DNA from: JAWSVE01 sp050789445
GTDB taxonomy: Bacteria > Pseudomonadota > Gammaproteobacteria > Pseudomonadales > Cellvibrionaceae
DNA: 64,000 nucleotides
Direction of reading: 5' to 3'
Assembly: GCA_050789445.1 (NCBI GenBank)
Contig: JAILXR010000001.1
Location: forward strand, 496,001-560,000
Position 1 is the first letter of the stretch; every line of letters begins with the position of its first letter. Position numbers and translations under genes: made by a program. The notes under the pieces are model-generated. The model was not told where the DNA came from. It searched no databases and saw only the letters and a program-made list of their open reading frames with translations. This document shows positions 16,888-25,371 of the stretch, one piece after another.

Positions 16888-18054
16888 ATGCCGGAAATAG
16901 ATGGTCAGGAAAGACAAAACCATAATCAACAGTTCCAAGAAAGAGTGTGGATAGATTCTAACGAAAAACTTCATGATTGTTGTTCTGTATTACGTGCAGC
17001 TTCTGCTGTAGCTGTTGATACAGAATTTATGCGGACGGATACTTTTTATCCGATTGCCGCATTAGTTCAAATATCGAATGGCATTAATAGCTACCTTATT
17101 GACCCTTTAGAGATAAATAATTTCGATCCACTCATCGAGTTATTTCAAAATCAATCAGTTGTAAAAGTTTTCCATGCGTGTTCTGAAGATTTAGAGGTAT
17201 TTAATCATTTTTTAGAGTGCATTCCATCACCTTTAGTTGATACACAAATTGCAGCGGGCTTACTCAATTACGGTAGTTCACTTGGTTATGCATCACTAGT
17301 TAATGAGTTGTTAGGGGTTGAACTTGAGAAAGGAGAAACACGTTCTAATTGGTTGAAGCGCCCGTTAGCTGAAAAGCAGTGTGCCTATGCTATGGATGAT
17401 GTACTTTATTTGTTGGATGTTTATCAAAAACTAATCTCTGAGCTAAAAGAAAAAGATCGTTTGCATTGGTTTGAAGAAGAGTGCGAAGTTTTATTGCAGT
17501 CTGCAAACGAGCCAGTACAACCAGCTGAATATTTTCGTAGAATAAAATCAGCGTGGAAATTATCACGAAAAGATTTGTCTGTATTGAAATCGCTGAGTGA
17601 ATGGCGTGAGAATAAAGCTCGAGATAAAAACCTACCTCGTAATCATGTCTTGCATGAAAGGGTGATTTTTGAATTGGCGATGCAAAAGCCAACTGAACAT
17701 GCTGATTTGCGCAATATAAAAGACTTTCATTCGAGAAAAATAAATGAATATGGGGAAGCCGTACTGAGCATCATTTCAAACTCCTTAGATGTTGAAGAAT
17801 CTGAATGGCCGGATCGACTGCCATCCCCGCTACCTTCATCGCAAAAGAATTTAATGAAATCTTTAAAAGCTAAGGTACTCGAAGTAGCAGAGCAAATAGA
17901 TTTGTCACCTGAAGTGATGGCCAAGAAGGCTGATTACGAATTCATTGTTCGTTCAGGGATGACAGGTGGCGAATATGAGTTGCCACCCCGCATGAAAGGC
18001 TGGCGTTTTAGCGTGGTTGGAAAGCCACTGTTAGCGGTTGTTAAAGGCGAATAA
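16888..18054 (+). CDS. rnd: Ribonuclease D
   Basis: A 388-residue 3'-5' exoribonuclease for tRNA and other stable RNA 3' ends. The DEDD active site shows as AVDTEF, the helix VFHACSEDLEVF (second Asp) and YAMDDVLYLLDVY with the last Asp and a Tyr two turns before. The first HRDC domain follows at about residues 215-290 (LSEWRENKARDKNLPRNHVLHE), with a degenerate second one near the C-terminus. YcgL follows directly, a common neighbour in gammaproteobacteria. Confidence 0.94.
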   Translation: MPEIDGQERQNHNQQFQERVWIDSNEKLHDCCSVLRAASAVAVDTEFMRTDTFYPIAALVQISNGINSYLIDPLEINNFDPLIELFQNQSVVKVFHACSEDLEVFNHFLECIPSPLVDTQIAAGLLNYGSSLGYASLVNELLGVELEKGETRSNWLKRPLAEKQCAYAMDDVLYLLDVYQKLISELKEKDRLHWFEEECEVLLQSANEPVQPAEYFRRIKSAWKLSRKDLSVLKSLSEWRENKARDKNLPRNHVLHERVIFELAMQKPTEHADLRNIKDFHSRKINEYGEAVLSIISNSLDVEESEWPDRLPSPLPSSQKNLMKSLKAKVLEVAEQIDLSPEVMAKKADYEFIVRSGMTGGEYELPPRMKGWRFSVVGKPLLAVVKGE

Positions 18055-18090
18055 AGTAGAAATTCAACTCACCATATTAAGAAACCGAAC

Positions 18091-18393
18091 ATGAAAGTAT
18101 TTTGTGATATTTACAGAAGCAGTAAAGACGAAGGAATGTATATCTACGTCAAATTCGGCAAAGGGTTAGAAGCCGTTCCTGAAAATTTAAAGACTAAGCT
18201 CGGTAAACCCCAGAAGGTGATGAGCTTGGAGTTAACGTCAGATAAAAAGTTAGCGAGAGCGGATACAAAAAAAGTAATGGCAAGCATTGAAGAGCAAGGG
18301 TTTTATTTACAGATGCCTCCTTCTTTATTCAATGCGCAGTCTACTAATTTGTTTGGTGATGCCGTGGCGATAAAAAAGGATATCCTTGAATAA
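18091..18393 (+). CDS. ycgL: YcgL domain protein
   Basis: A 100-residue conserved protein. It opens VFCDIYRSSKDEGMYIYV, as YcgL proteins do, and includes the LTSDKKLARAD segment and the YLQMPP motif. The structure of E. coli YcgL is known but no biochemical role is established to my knowledge. It overlaps ycgN by eight bases, so the two are translationally coupled. Confidence 0.92.
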   Translation: MKVFCDIYRSSKDEGMYIYVKFGKGLEAVPENLKTKLGKPQKVMSLELTSDKKLARADTKKVMASIEEQGFYLQMPPSLFNAQSTNLFGDAVAIKKDILE

Positions 18394-18826
18394 TTCATTT
18401 TGGCAAACCAAAACGCTTACAGAGATGACACCTAGTGAGTGGGAATCTCTTTGCGATGGTTGTGCAAAATGCTGTTTGCATAAGTTAGAAGATGAGGATA
18501 CCGGTAAGGTTTTTTATACTAACGTCGCCTGTGAATACTTAGACCTTGAACAGTGTCGTTGTAATGATTATGAAAAACGAAATGAGTTGGTACCGGATTG
18601 CATTGCATTAAAGCCGTCGGATGTTACCAATTTTAATTGGTTGCCACATACATGCGCGTACCGTTTAGTCTCTGAAAATAAACCTTTGCCTGAATGGCAT
18701 CATCTTATATCTGGCTCAAACGATGAGATACATACGCAAAAAAAGTCGATAAAAGGGCGAGCGATATCTGAAAAAGACGTTAGCGAAGAAGATATGGAAG
18801 AACATATAATTCGCTGGATTCGTTAA
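18386..18826 (+). CDS. ycgN: YcgN family Cys-cluster protein (UPF0260)
   Basis: A 146-residue protein with a TTG start at 18386. The start is supported by AAGGA seven bases upstream and by the conserved N-terminus FWQTKTLTEMTPSEWESLC. The cysteine cluster CDGCAKCCLHK and further cysteines (CEYLDLEQCRC and DCIAL) suggest a zinc or iron-sulfur site, as in YkgJ/YcgN proteins. The C-terminal half ends with EEHIIRWIR. The start codon overlaps the end of ycgL. Confidence 0.92.
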   Translation: MNNSFWQTKTLTEMTPSEWESLCDGCAKCCLHKLEDEDTGKVFYTNVACEYLDLEQCRCNDYEKRNELVPDCIALKPSDVTNFNWLPHTCAYRLVSENKPLPEWHHLISGSNDEIHTQKKSIKGRAISEKDVSEEDMEEHIIRWIR

Positions 18827-18858
18827 AAAATAAATTTTATTTAAAGAAGAGAAATAAC

Positions 18859-19287
18859 ATGTTTTCAAGTGATGAGTATTTATGGGGATGGGTGTTGTAT
18901 GCCTTAGCCAGCATTGGATTAATGGTTGTCTGGTGGTTTATGACTCGATGGATTTCATTCCAAGTTATTAGAAATACACTCAGAGTCATTGTCGCTGCTG
19001 CATTGTTAATGCCTTATCCCGTTGATTCTGAAAGTTCTTTTTTAGCGCCAGCAATAATTATTACGTTTGTGGAAGGTTTATTCGTTAGAGGCGGCACTTA
19101 TGATAGAGCAGGGATCCCTCTTTTGATCGCTATTATTGGCGCCGCCGCTTTCTATGCGATTGTATCTATTCTTTGGAATATTTTTTGGGAAAAAAGAAAA
19201 GGAAATAGTTCTTCGCTCCCCAGTAAAGATGATAGCGAGAGCCATGAAGGTGTATTAGATGATCAAGATAAAGTGGAACAAGCCTGA
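18859..19287 (+). CDS. Inner-membrane protein of unknown function
   Basis: A 142-residue protein with about four hydrophobic stretches: residues 8-28, 34-50, 58-74 and 88-112. It ends in a soluble, acidic C-terminal tail (SKDDSESHEGVLDDQDKVEQA). I do not recognise the family. It follows ycgN by 32 bases and may be in the same transcript. GAAGAGA precedes the ATG. Confidence 0.8.
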   Translation: MFSSDEYLWGWVLYALASIGLMVVWWFMTRWISFQVIRNTLRVIVAAALLMPYPVDSESSFLAPAIIITFVEGLFVRGGTYDRAGIPLLIAIIGAAAFYAIVSILWNIFWEKRKGNSSSLPSKDDSESHEGVLDDQDKVEQA

Positions 19288-19320
19288 TTCTAAGTATTAA
19301 ACGTTAAGGGCGACTATTTC

Positions 19321-20025
19321 ATGAAGCATTATCACTCAATTTTACTAGCCGTTTTGTTTTTTTGTTTTACTTCAGTTTCGGCTCACTCTTCTTGTGTTGT
19401 TTTATTACATGGTTTGGCGCGATCAGATAGCTCAATGAAGACTTTAGAGAAGGCGCTCGTCAAACAAAATTATCAAGTTATTAATCAAGATTATCCTTCT
19501 TCAGAATATTCAATAAAACAACTTGCAGAAAAATTTGTGAGCAAAGCGGTTAATCAGTGCTCTAAAGAAAGTGAAGTTAATTTCGTGACTCACTCCATGG
19601 GTGGTATTTTAGTTCGGGAATATCTCAATAATCATAAAGTTGAAAACTTAAATCGAGTGGTGATGCTTGGCCCACCTAATCAAGGAAGTGAGGTGATCGA
19701 TAAAATTGGCACCATGCCTGGCTTTGAATTATTTGGTGGAGATGCCGGATTGGAGTTGGGAACAGAAGATGGCAGTACTCCGAATACACTTGGCCCTGCT
19801 AATTTTGATGTCGGTGTTATTGCAGGGACACGAAGCGTTAATTGGGTATTATCCATGATGATCCCTGGTACTGACGATGGAAAAGTGTCTGTTGAAAGGA
19901 CAAAGCTCGAAGGAATGAGTGACCACCTCGAAGTGCCTGTTACTCATGTTTTTATGATTAAACGAAAAGCTGTTATTTACCAAGTAATTCATTACTTAGA
20001 AAATGGCATATTTGAACGATCGTAA
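19321..20025 (+). CDS. Secreted alpha/beta-hydrolase, lipase-like
   Basis: A 234-residue protein with a signal peptide (hydrophobic SILLAVLFFCFTSVSAHS). A lipase-type core follows: VLLHGLARSDSSM with the HG oxyanion motif, the nucleophile elbow THSMGGILVREYL (GHSMG-like, with Ser), and PPNQGSEV. A late Asp (MMIPGTDDGKVSVERT) and a His (VTHVFMI) are suitable for the triad. It probably acts as an esterase or lipase in the periplasm. A chaperone partner (lif) is not nearby. Confidence 0.85.
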   Translation: MKHYHSILLAVLFFCFTSVSAHSSCVVLLHGLARSDSSMKTLEKALVKQNYQVINQDYPSSEYSIKQLAEKFVSKAVNQCSKESEVNFVTHSMGGILVREYLNNHKVENLNRVVMLGPPNQGSEVIDKIGTMPGFELFGGDAGLELGTEDGSTPNTLGPANFDVGVIAGTRSVNWVLSMMIPGTDDGKVSVERTKLEGMSDHLEVPVTHVFMIKRKAVIYQVIHYLENGIFERS

Positions 20026-20247
20026 ATTTTGATTTTATCAATCTAGCGTCAATAATTTGACGCTAATTTCTATAGTTCCTATCTATTCTCTTTAATCCTT
20101 CTAACTTCTTCGATATTACGAGCCTCTTAGTTAGCGGTTTGTTCCCGTGTTGCTATGCTAATAAAAGTACCTGTGCTTCTTTAGCGCTCATTCTTCTTTT
20201 CTGTTTTTTTATTAGTTATCTACATACGACATTAGGGCTCAATTGCA

Positions 20248-22776
20248 GTGGCAATCAAAACGTTAATACGTCAATTCTATTTCATGATAAAAAAAAGCTT
20301 TTGTAGAGCTTCAGTAATTGTATTTATTATCTGTATTTCTTTTGGCAGCTCTCTTATTCATGCTTCAGATAAAACAGATGTTAGGTTGCTAATTGATGTT
20401 TCTGGCAGCATGAAAAAAAATGATGCAAATAATCTCAGAAGACCTGCTGTTGATTTGTTAGTGAAATTATTACCAGAAGAAAGTAAAGCCGGTATTTGGA
20501 CGTTTGGACAGTACGTCAACATGTTGGTCCCACATGGGACAGTCGATGAGAAATGGCGAAAGCTAGCATCTGAAAAAACGTCTCGTATTAACTCAAATGG
20601 CCTCTATACCAACATTGGTGAGGTTCTTGAAAAAGCGGCTTATGATATCGGCCGAGTTTCAAAAGATAACAGCTCTGTTCCGACAGTGTATAAGCATTTA
20701 ATTCTATTAACTGATGGCATGGTTGATATTTCAAAAGATCCGAATGAAAACGAAATTGAATGGCGGAGAATTTCGGACGAAATTTTACCAGCCTTAAAAG
20801 AGTCGAACTATAAAATACATACCATTGCATTGTCAGATAATGCGGACACCGAATTGCTTAATAAGTTATCTCTCGCTACCGATGGTGTTGCGGCAATTGC
20901 AAATGATGCTGATGAGTTAATGAAGATTTTTCTCAACGCATTAGATAGTGCTGCCCCACCGGAACAGGTACCGCTCAAAGGAAATTCATTTGTTGTTGAC
21001 TCTAGTGTTGAAGAGTTTACAGCTTTAGTTTTTCCAACAGAAGGAAGCCCTCCAACACGCTTACAAAGTCCTGAAAATATAGAATACGTCTTTGAGAAAA
21101 AAAGAGAAGATGTTAATTGGTTTAGAACAGATAAATATGATTTGCTAACCATCAAGCGGCCAGTAGAGGGTGAATGGAAGCTGTTAGCTGAACTCGACCA
21201 AGATAGTCGCGTCACCATTGTGAGTGATCTTAATCTTATCGTTAAGCCGATAAATAATAACGCCTTAAAAGGTGAGTTAATCGATTTAACATTACTTTTG
21301 GAGGAGGATGGCAATAAAGTTGTTCGCCAAGACCTATTAAAAATTATTGATGTGAGTTATTCCGTACAACGACACAATGATGGTGAGGCGTGGTTTGATG
21401 TTATTCCGGCTGATTTAACCTTAAGTGCTTCTGAACCTAAAGCGGGTATTTTTTCAATATCGCTAGATATTTTTGATAAAGTTGGAATCTACGAAATCAA
21501 AGTGGTTGTGGATGGGAAAAGTTTTAAAAGAGAATTTTCTCACTCGATTGAAATCAGAGACCCTTTTATTGTTGAAACTGAAACACAGAAAAAAGATTCA
21601 GTTACACATATAGTCACTAGAGTGACAGCAAGCAATGATGACATTGATATATCTAAAACATCAATGGTTGCTGGGATTAGATATCCATCCGGAAATAGCA
21701 CAGTTAAGCCATTAAAGTTAACTGATTTTGATAGCTGGGAGTTAGATTTCAATCCTATAGAGCAAGGAGTTTATCAAATAGATTTAAAGGTCAATGCTGT
21801 TAATAAAAAGGGGGAGGCATTTGAGTTTTCTCCTGAAACTATCAGAGTCAAATACCCAGAAGACGGTGATTTCTTTGCGGAACCCAAAAAAGAAGAAGTG
21901 AAAAATGAGCCTGCTGTTAAAAAACCTTCTAAGGATATAGAGGATGCACCCTCTAATTTGGAGGAAGAGTCGGAAGAACCAAAAAGTAAATTATGGTTGT
22001 ATGTGGGTTTAGGTGTTGGAAACTTATTAATCTTAATACTTGCTTTTTTTGCTTATCGAATGGTTATGGGCAATAAAGTAGATGATGAGCTAGAAGACTT
22101 AGAGAAATCGTTAGAAGAAAATCAACAAGATGAATCAAAAGAAACGACTAAGGCAGAATCTGAAGAGGTGTTAGCAGGAGATAAAACGGAATCTAGTGAA
22201 AAACCACAAGAAAAAGAAATTGATGAACTAAGTGGTGAGAATGATCAGGCCAAAGAAAAGCAAGTTAAGCGTGATGAGAAGAATGAAACGGAATCAAAAC
22301 CACCAAATATGACAGAGGTGGAACCTGCAAGCGAAACAAAAGTAACAGAGACAGAAAAAGAAACGGTATTAGAATCAACCGAGATGGAGAGTTTTGATCT
22401 TGGTGCAGAGGATGATGGTGTAGAAGGAATAACCGATGTAGAGTTTTCTTTAGATGATTTCGAAGAAGATGAAGATGATCTCGATTCTGAAATTGATAGA
22501 GAATTAGCTGGAGAGCTAGAAGAGTCTTCAAAAAGCGAATCAGAAAATAGCAACGAAGTAAAAGAAAAGGAAGATCAAGCAACAGATAATAAAAGTTCAC
22601 AATCTGTTGAAAATACACAAACGCTAGAAACCTCACCAGCGCCTGAAAAAGATGATGTGAAAAAGGATGAGTTTGATCTTAGTGCTGTTGAGGAAAGTAG
22701 TGACTCAGGCAAGGCTATAGATGATGTCTCTGATAGCGAAAAAGACAATGATAATATCGACAAAGAAAAAAAATAA
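20248..22776 (+). CDS. Membrane-anchored VWA-domain protein with a long acidic tail
   Basis: An 842-residue protein. An N-terminal signal segment (VIVFIICISFGSSLIHA) is followed by a VWA domain with a perfect MIDAS motif, LLIDVSGSMKKND. The next segment includes WTFGQYVNMLVPHG and a MIDAS-like TDGMVD. Residues about 250-560 look like beta-sandwich domains. A transmembrane helix near residue 590 (LWLYVGLGVGNLLILILAFFAY) is followed by a 230-residue Glu/Asp/Lys-rich cytoplasmic tail. It resembles proteins I know as TIGR03503. The start is taken as GTG at 20248; an ATG at 20284 is the alternative. MoxR and CoxE-like genes follow. Confidence 0.82.
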   Translation: MAIKTLIRQFYFMIKKSFCRASVIVFIICISFGSSLIHASDKTDVRLLIDVSGSMKKNDANNLRRPAVDLLVKLLPEESKAGIWTFGQYVNMLVPHGTVDEKWRKLASEKTSRINSNGLYTNIGEVLEKAAYDIGRVSKDNSSVPTVYKHLILLTDGMVDISKDPNENEIEWRRISDEILPALKESNYKIHTIALSDNADTELLNKLSLATDGVAAIANDADELMKIFLNALDSAAPPEQVPLKGNSFVVDSSVEEFTALVFPTEGSPPTRLQSPENIEYVFEKKREDVNWFRTDKYDLLTIKRPVEGEWKLLAELDQDSRVTIVSDLNLIVKPINNNALKGELIDLTLLLEEDGNKVVRQDLLKIIDVSYSVQRHNDGEAWFDVIPADLTLSASEPKAGIFSISLDIFDKVGIYEIKVVVDGKSFKREFSHSIEIRDPFIVETETQKKDSVTHIVTRVTASNDDIDISKTSMVAGIRYPSGNSTVKPLKLTDFDSWELDFNPIEQGVYQIDLKVNAVNKKGEAFEFSPETIRVKYPEDGDFFAEPKKEEVKNEPAVKKPSKDIEDAPSNLEEESEEPKSKLWLYVGLGVGNLLILILAFFAYRMVMGNKVDDELEDLEKSLEENQQDESKETTKAESEEVLAGDKTESSEKPQEKEIDELSGENDQAKEKQVKRDEKNETESKPPNMTEVEPASETKVTETEKETVLESTEMESFDLGAEDDGVEGITDVEFSLDDFEEDEDDLDSEIDRELAGELEESSKSESENSNEVKEKEDQATDNKSSQSVENTQTLETSPAPEKDDVKKDEFDLSAVEESSDSGKAIDDVSDSEKDNDNIDKEKK

Positions 22777-22971
22777 ACACACAAAAAGCTGTGTAATTAG
22801 CCATTCAGTATTGTTTTATATATAGACGTCTCCTCACTCATTAAATCACTTCTGTTTATATAAAGACTTTTTGTTGGGCGCGCTTAATAATGACCCGTTC
22901 AGGATCTCCGTAAGCCTGTAGTGTCTGGTATCACTTTGAAATTTGACAGGTCGGTCATAAAACTTATCCGA

Positions 22972-23000
22972 TTGACAAATCAATAAGCTCCTCTTATTAA
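22972..23000 (+). promoter_or_regulatory. Predicted sigma70 promoter upstream of the MoxR gene
   Basis: TTGACA (22972-22977), a 17-base spacer and TATTAA (22995-23000) lie in the 377-base gap between the VWA gene and moxR, leaving a leader of about 145 bases. Nothing else in the gap (22777-23153) is supported. Confidence 0.5.
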
Positions 23001-23153
23001 TATCTTCTTTGTGATTATGCTAGACTGCGGTTTTGGTTGCGCTTGTTGCGCATAGCAGAACAGGGTTTTACTCTTTGCCTATATTTCGATGTAAATAGTG
23101 TCATAGTAAGAGTCAAGATCAGAAAATAACTGTCGTATTTTGGGGAAGCAAAG

Positions 23154-23999
23154 ATGAAGTTTGAAGGTACAGAGCGGTATGTTGCCACAGGTGATTTACA
23201 AATGGCTGTTAATGCAGCTGTGACATTAGAGCGTCCTTTATTGATTAAGGGCGAGCCTGGAACAGGCAAAACCATGTTGGCGGAGGAGGTGGCTTCTTCA
23301 ATGGGAATGAAGCTTATCCAGTGGCACATTAAATCCACAACGAAAGCTCAACAAGGCTTGTACGAATACGATGCCGTCAGTCGTTTGCGTGACTCACAAT
23401 TAGGTGGCGATAAAGTTCATGATATTAAAAACTATATTAAGAAAGGTAAATTATGGGAAGCCTTTGATGCTGATGAGCAAGTCGTTTTATTGATCGACGA
23501 AGTCGATAAAGCTGATATTGAATTCCCAAACGATTTGTTAGTTGAAATCGATAAAATGGAATTCTTTGTTTATGAAACAGGTGAAACGATTAAAGCTAAG
23601 CAGCGTCCTATCGTGATTATTACCAGTAACAATGAAAAAGAATTACCGGATGCATTTTTGCGCCGTTGTTTTTTCCATTATATTAACTTCCCTGACCGCG
23701 ACACAATGTTATCAATTATCGACGTTCACTATCCGAAATTAAAAACGGAATTGGTAAATGAAGCGCTCGATATCTTTTTTGATGTTCGAAAAGTACCTGG
23801 GCTTAAAAAGAAACCATCAACGTCTGAATTAATCGATTGGTTGAAGTTATTAATGGCCGACGATATTCCTGATGAAGTACTTAAAAACCGTGATGCGACA
23901 AAAGCAATCCCGCCTTTATATGGCGCACTGTTAAAGAACGAGCAAGATGTTCATATGCTCGAGCGTTTAGCATTTATGGTTCGCCGAGAAAATCGATAA
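23154..23999 (+). CDS. MoxR-family AAA+ ATPase
   Basis: A 281-residue AAA+ chaperone-like ATPase. Walker A is GEPGTGKT (about residues 38-45), Walker B is LLIDEVDKAD, sensor 1 is IITSNNEKELPDAF and the arginine finger region is LRRCFFHYI. A C-terminal lid follows. MoxR ATPases work with VWA proteins to activate or assemble metal enzymes or other complexes. Here the neighbouring CoxE-like VWA gene (64 bases downstream) is the natural partner. The target complex is not encoded nearby. Confidence 0.93.
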   Translation: MKFEGTERYVATGDLQMAVNAAVTLERPLLIKGEPGTGKTMLAEEVASSMGMKLIQWHIKSTTKAQQGLYEYDAVSRLRDSQLGGDKVHDIKNYIKKGKLWEAFDADEQVVLLIDEVDKADIEFPNDLLVEIDKMEFFVYETGETIKAKQRPIVIITSNNEKELPDAFLRRCFFHYINFPDRDTMLSIIDVHYPKLKTELVNEALDIFFDVRKVPGLKKKPSTSELIDWLKLLMADDIPDEVLKNRDATKAIPPLYGALLKNEQDVHMLERLAFMVRRENR

Positions 24000-24063
24000 T
24001 TCATAATTGATACTTTGAATGTGATTATTAAGAAAGAAGTAGAGCGTTATTTAAGGCAGAATT

Positions 24064-25239
24064 ATGTTAGTTAACTTTTTCTACGGTTTGAGAAACGCGC
24101 AATTGCCCGTATCAATCAATGAGCTATTAGTGTTGTTAGAGGCGATGCGGCATCGCCTTGCTTTTAATAGCATTGATGATTTTTATGTATTGGCAAGAAC
24201 ATGCTTGGTTAAAGATGAAAAATATTTTGATAAGTTTGATAAAGCATTTGGCGCTTATTTCAAAGACCTTGAAGGGCTCGATGATATCATCGAAGCCATC
24301 ATTCCCGAAGATTGGCTTCGCAACGAATTTTTAAAACAACTCAGCGATGAAGACAAAGCAAAAGTTGAGTCAATGGGCGGTTTAGAAAAACTCATCGAAG
24401 AATTCAAAAAGAGACTAGAAGAGCAAAAAGAAAAACATTCAGGCGGCAATAAATGGGTCGGTACAGGCGGAACCTCTCCGTTTGGTAATAGCGGCCATCA
24501 TCCTGGCGGAATGCGTGTCGGTGGTGAAAGTCAGAATAAACAAGCGTCTAAAGTTTGGGAGCAGAGAGAATATCGAAATCTCGATGATTCTGTAGAGTTG
24601 GGTACCCGAAATATTAAAATGGCTTTACGAAAATTGCGAAAATTTGCGCGTTCAGGTTCTGTCGAGGAGCTTGATCTAGATGACACGATTAGTTCTACTG
24701 CAAGAAATGCAGGCTTGCTTGATATCAAAATGGTTCCTGAAAAACATAATTCGGTCAAAGTATTATTGTTTTTAGATATCGGTGGTTCGATGGACCCTTA
24801 TGTGAAAACTTGCGAAGAACTGTTTTCTGCCTGTAAAACAGAATTTAAACATTTAGAACATTTTTATTTTCATAATTTTATTTATGAAGGTGTTTGGCAA
24901 GATAATTTTCGCCGACAGCAGAATATGATGGCAACGTTTGATCTTTTGCATAAATACGCAAGTGATTACAAAGTTATTTTTGTGGGTGATGCCACCATGG
25001 GCGCTTATGAAATATCGCATCAATACGGCAGTGTTGAGCATATGAACGAAGAGCCGGGGTATGTTTGGATGAAGCGTATCAAAGAAACTTTTGACAAAGT
25101 CATATGGTTAAACCCCACCACAAAAGAGCATTGGCAGTACACGTCTAGCATCGAAATCACTAAAGAACTTGTTGAGGATAAGATGTACCCTCTTACGCTG
25201 GCGGGGCTAGATGAAGGGATCTCCTACCTGACTCGTTAA
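24064..25239 (+). CDS. CoxE-like VWA-containing protein
   Basis: A 391-residue cytoplasmic protein. Residues 1-170 are helical and charged, with a Gly-rich linker (GGNKWVGTGGTSPFGNSG). Residues about 230-391 are a VWA domain, with the MIDAS strand LLFLDIGGSMDP carrying Gly in place of the first Ser of DxSxS. The later VGDATMGAYE supplies the last MIDAS region. No signal peptide is seen. It pairs with the upstream MoxR ATPase and ends at a strong terminator. Confidence 0.88.
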   Translation: MLVNFFYGLRNAQLPVSINELLVLLEAMRHRLAFNSIDDFYVLARTCLVKDEKYFDKFDKAFGAYFKDLEGLDDIIEAIIPEDWLRNEFLKQLSDEDKAKVESMGGLEKLIEEFKKRLEEQKEKHSGGNKWVGTGGTSPFGNSGHHPGGMRVGGESQNKQASKVWEQREYRNLDDSVELGTRNIKMALRKLRKFARSGSVEELDLDDTISSTARNAGLLDIKMVPEKHNSVKVLLFLDIGGSMDPYVKTCEELFSACKTEFKHLEHFYFHNFIYEGVWQDNFRRQQNMMATFDLLHKYASDYKVIFVGDATMGAYEISHQYGSVEHMNEEPGYVWMKRIKETFDKVIWLNPTTKEHWQYTSSIEITKELVEDKMYPLTLAGLDEGISYLTR

Positions 25240-25271
25240 ATTCCCTTTGTAAGATGTTGTAAGAGACGCGT

Positions 25272-25310
25272 GAATAAAAAAAGAGAAGCATTAGGCTTCT
25301 CTTTTTTTAT
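25272..25310. terminator. Bidirectional rho-independent terminator after the CoxE-like gene
   Basis: The inverted repeat AGAGAAGC (25281-25288) and GCTTCTCT (25294-25301) is flanked by A and T runs (25272-25310), so it may work on both strands. It closes the MoxR-VWA unit. Confidence 0.85.
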
Positions 25311-25371
25311 TTCCGATCTTAATTTTTGTTCTGTATCATGGTGCTATATTTCTTCTGTTATTTAGTGCTCT

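Noticed and set aside
20044..20065. Inverted repeat TAGCGTCAA..TTGACGCTA after the lipase-like gene
   Set aside because: The stem is good but no T run follows, so it is not called a terminator. It could be a transcription-factor site, without evidence.
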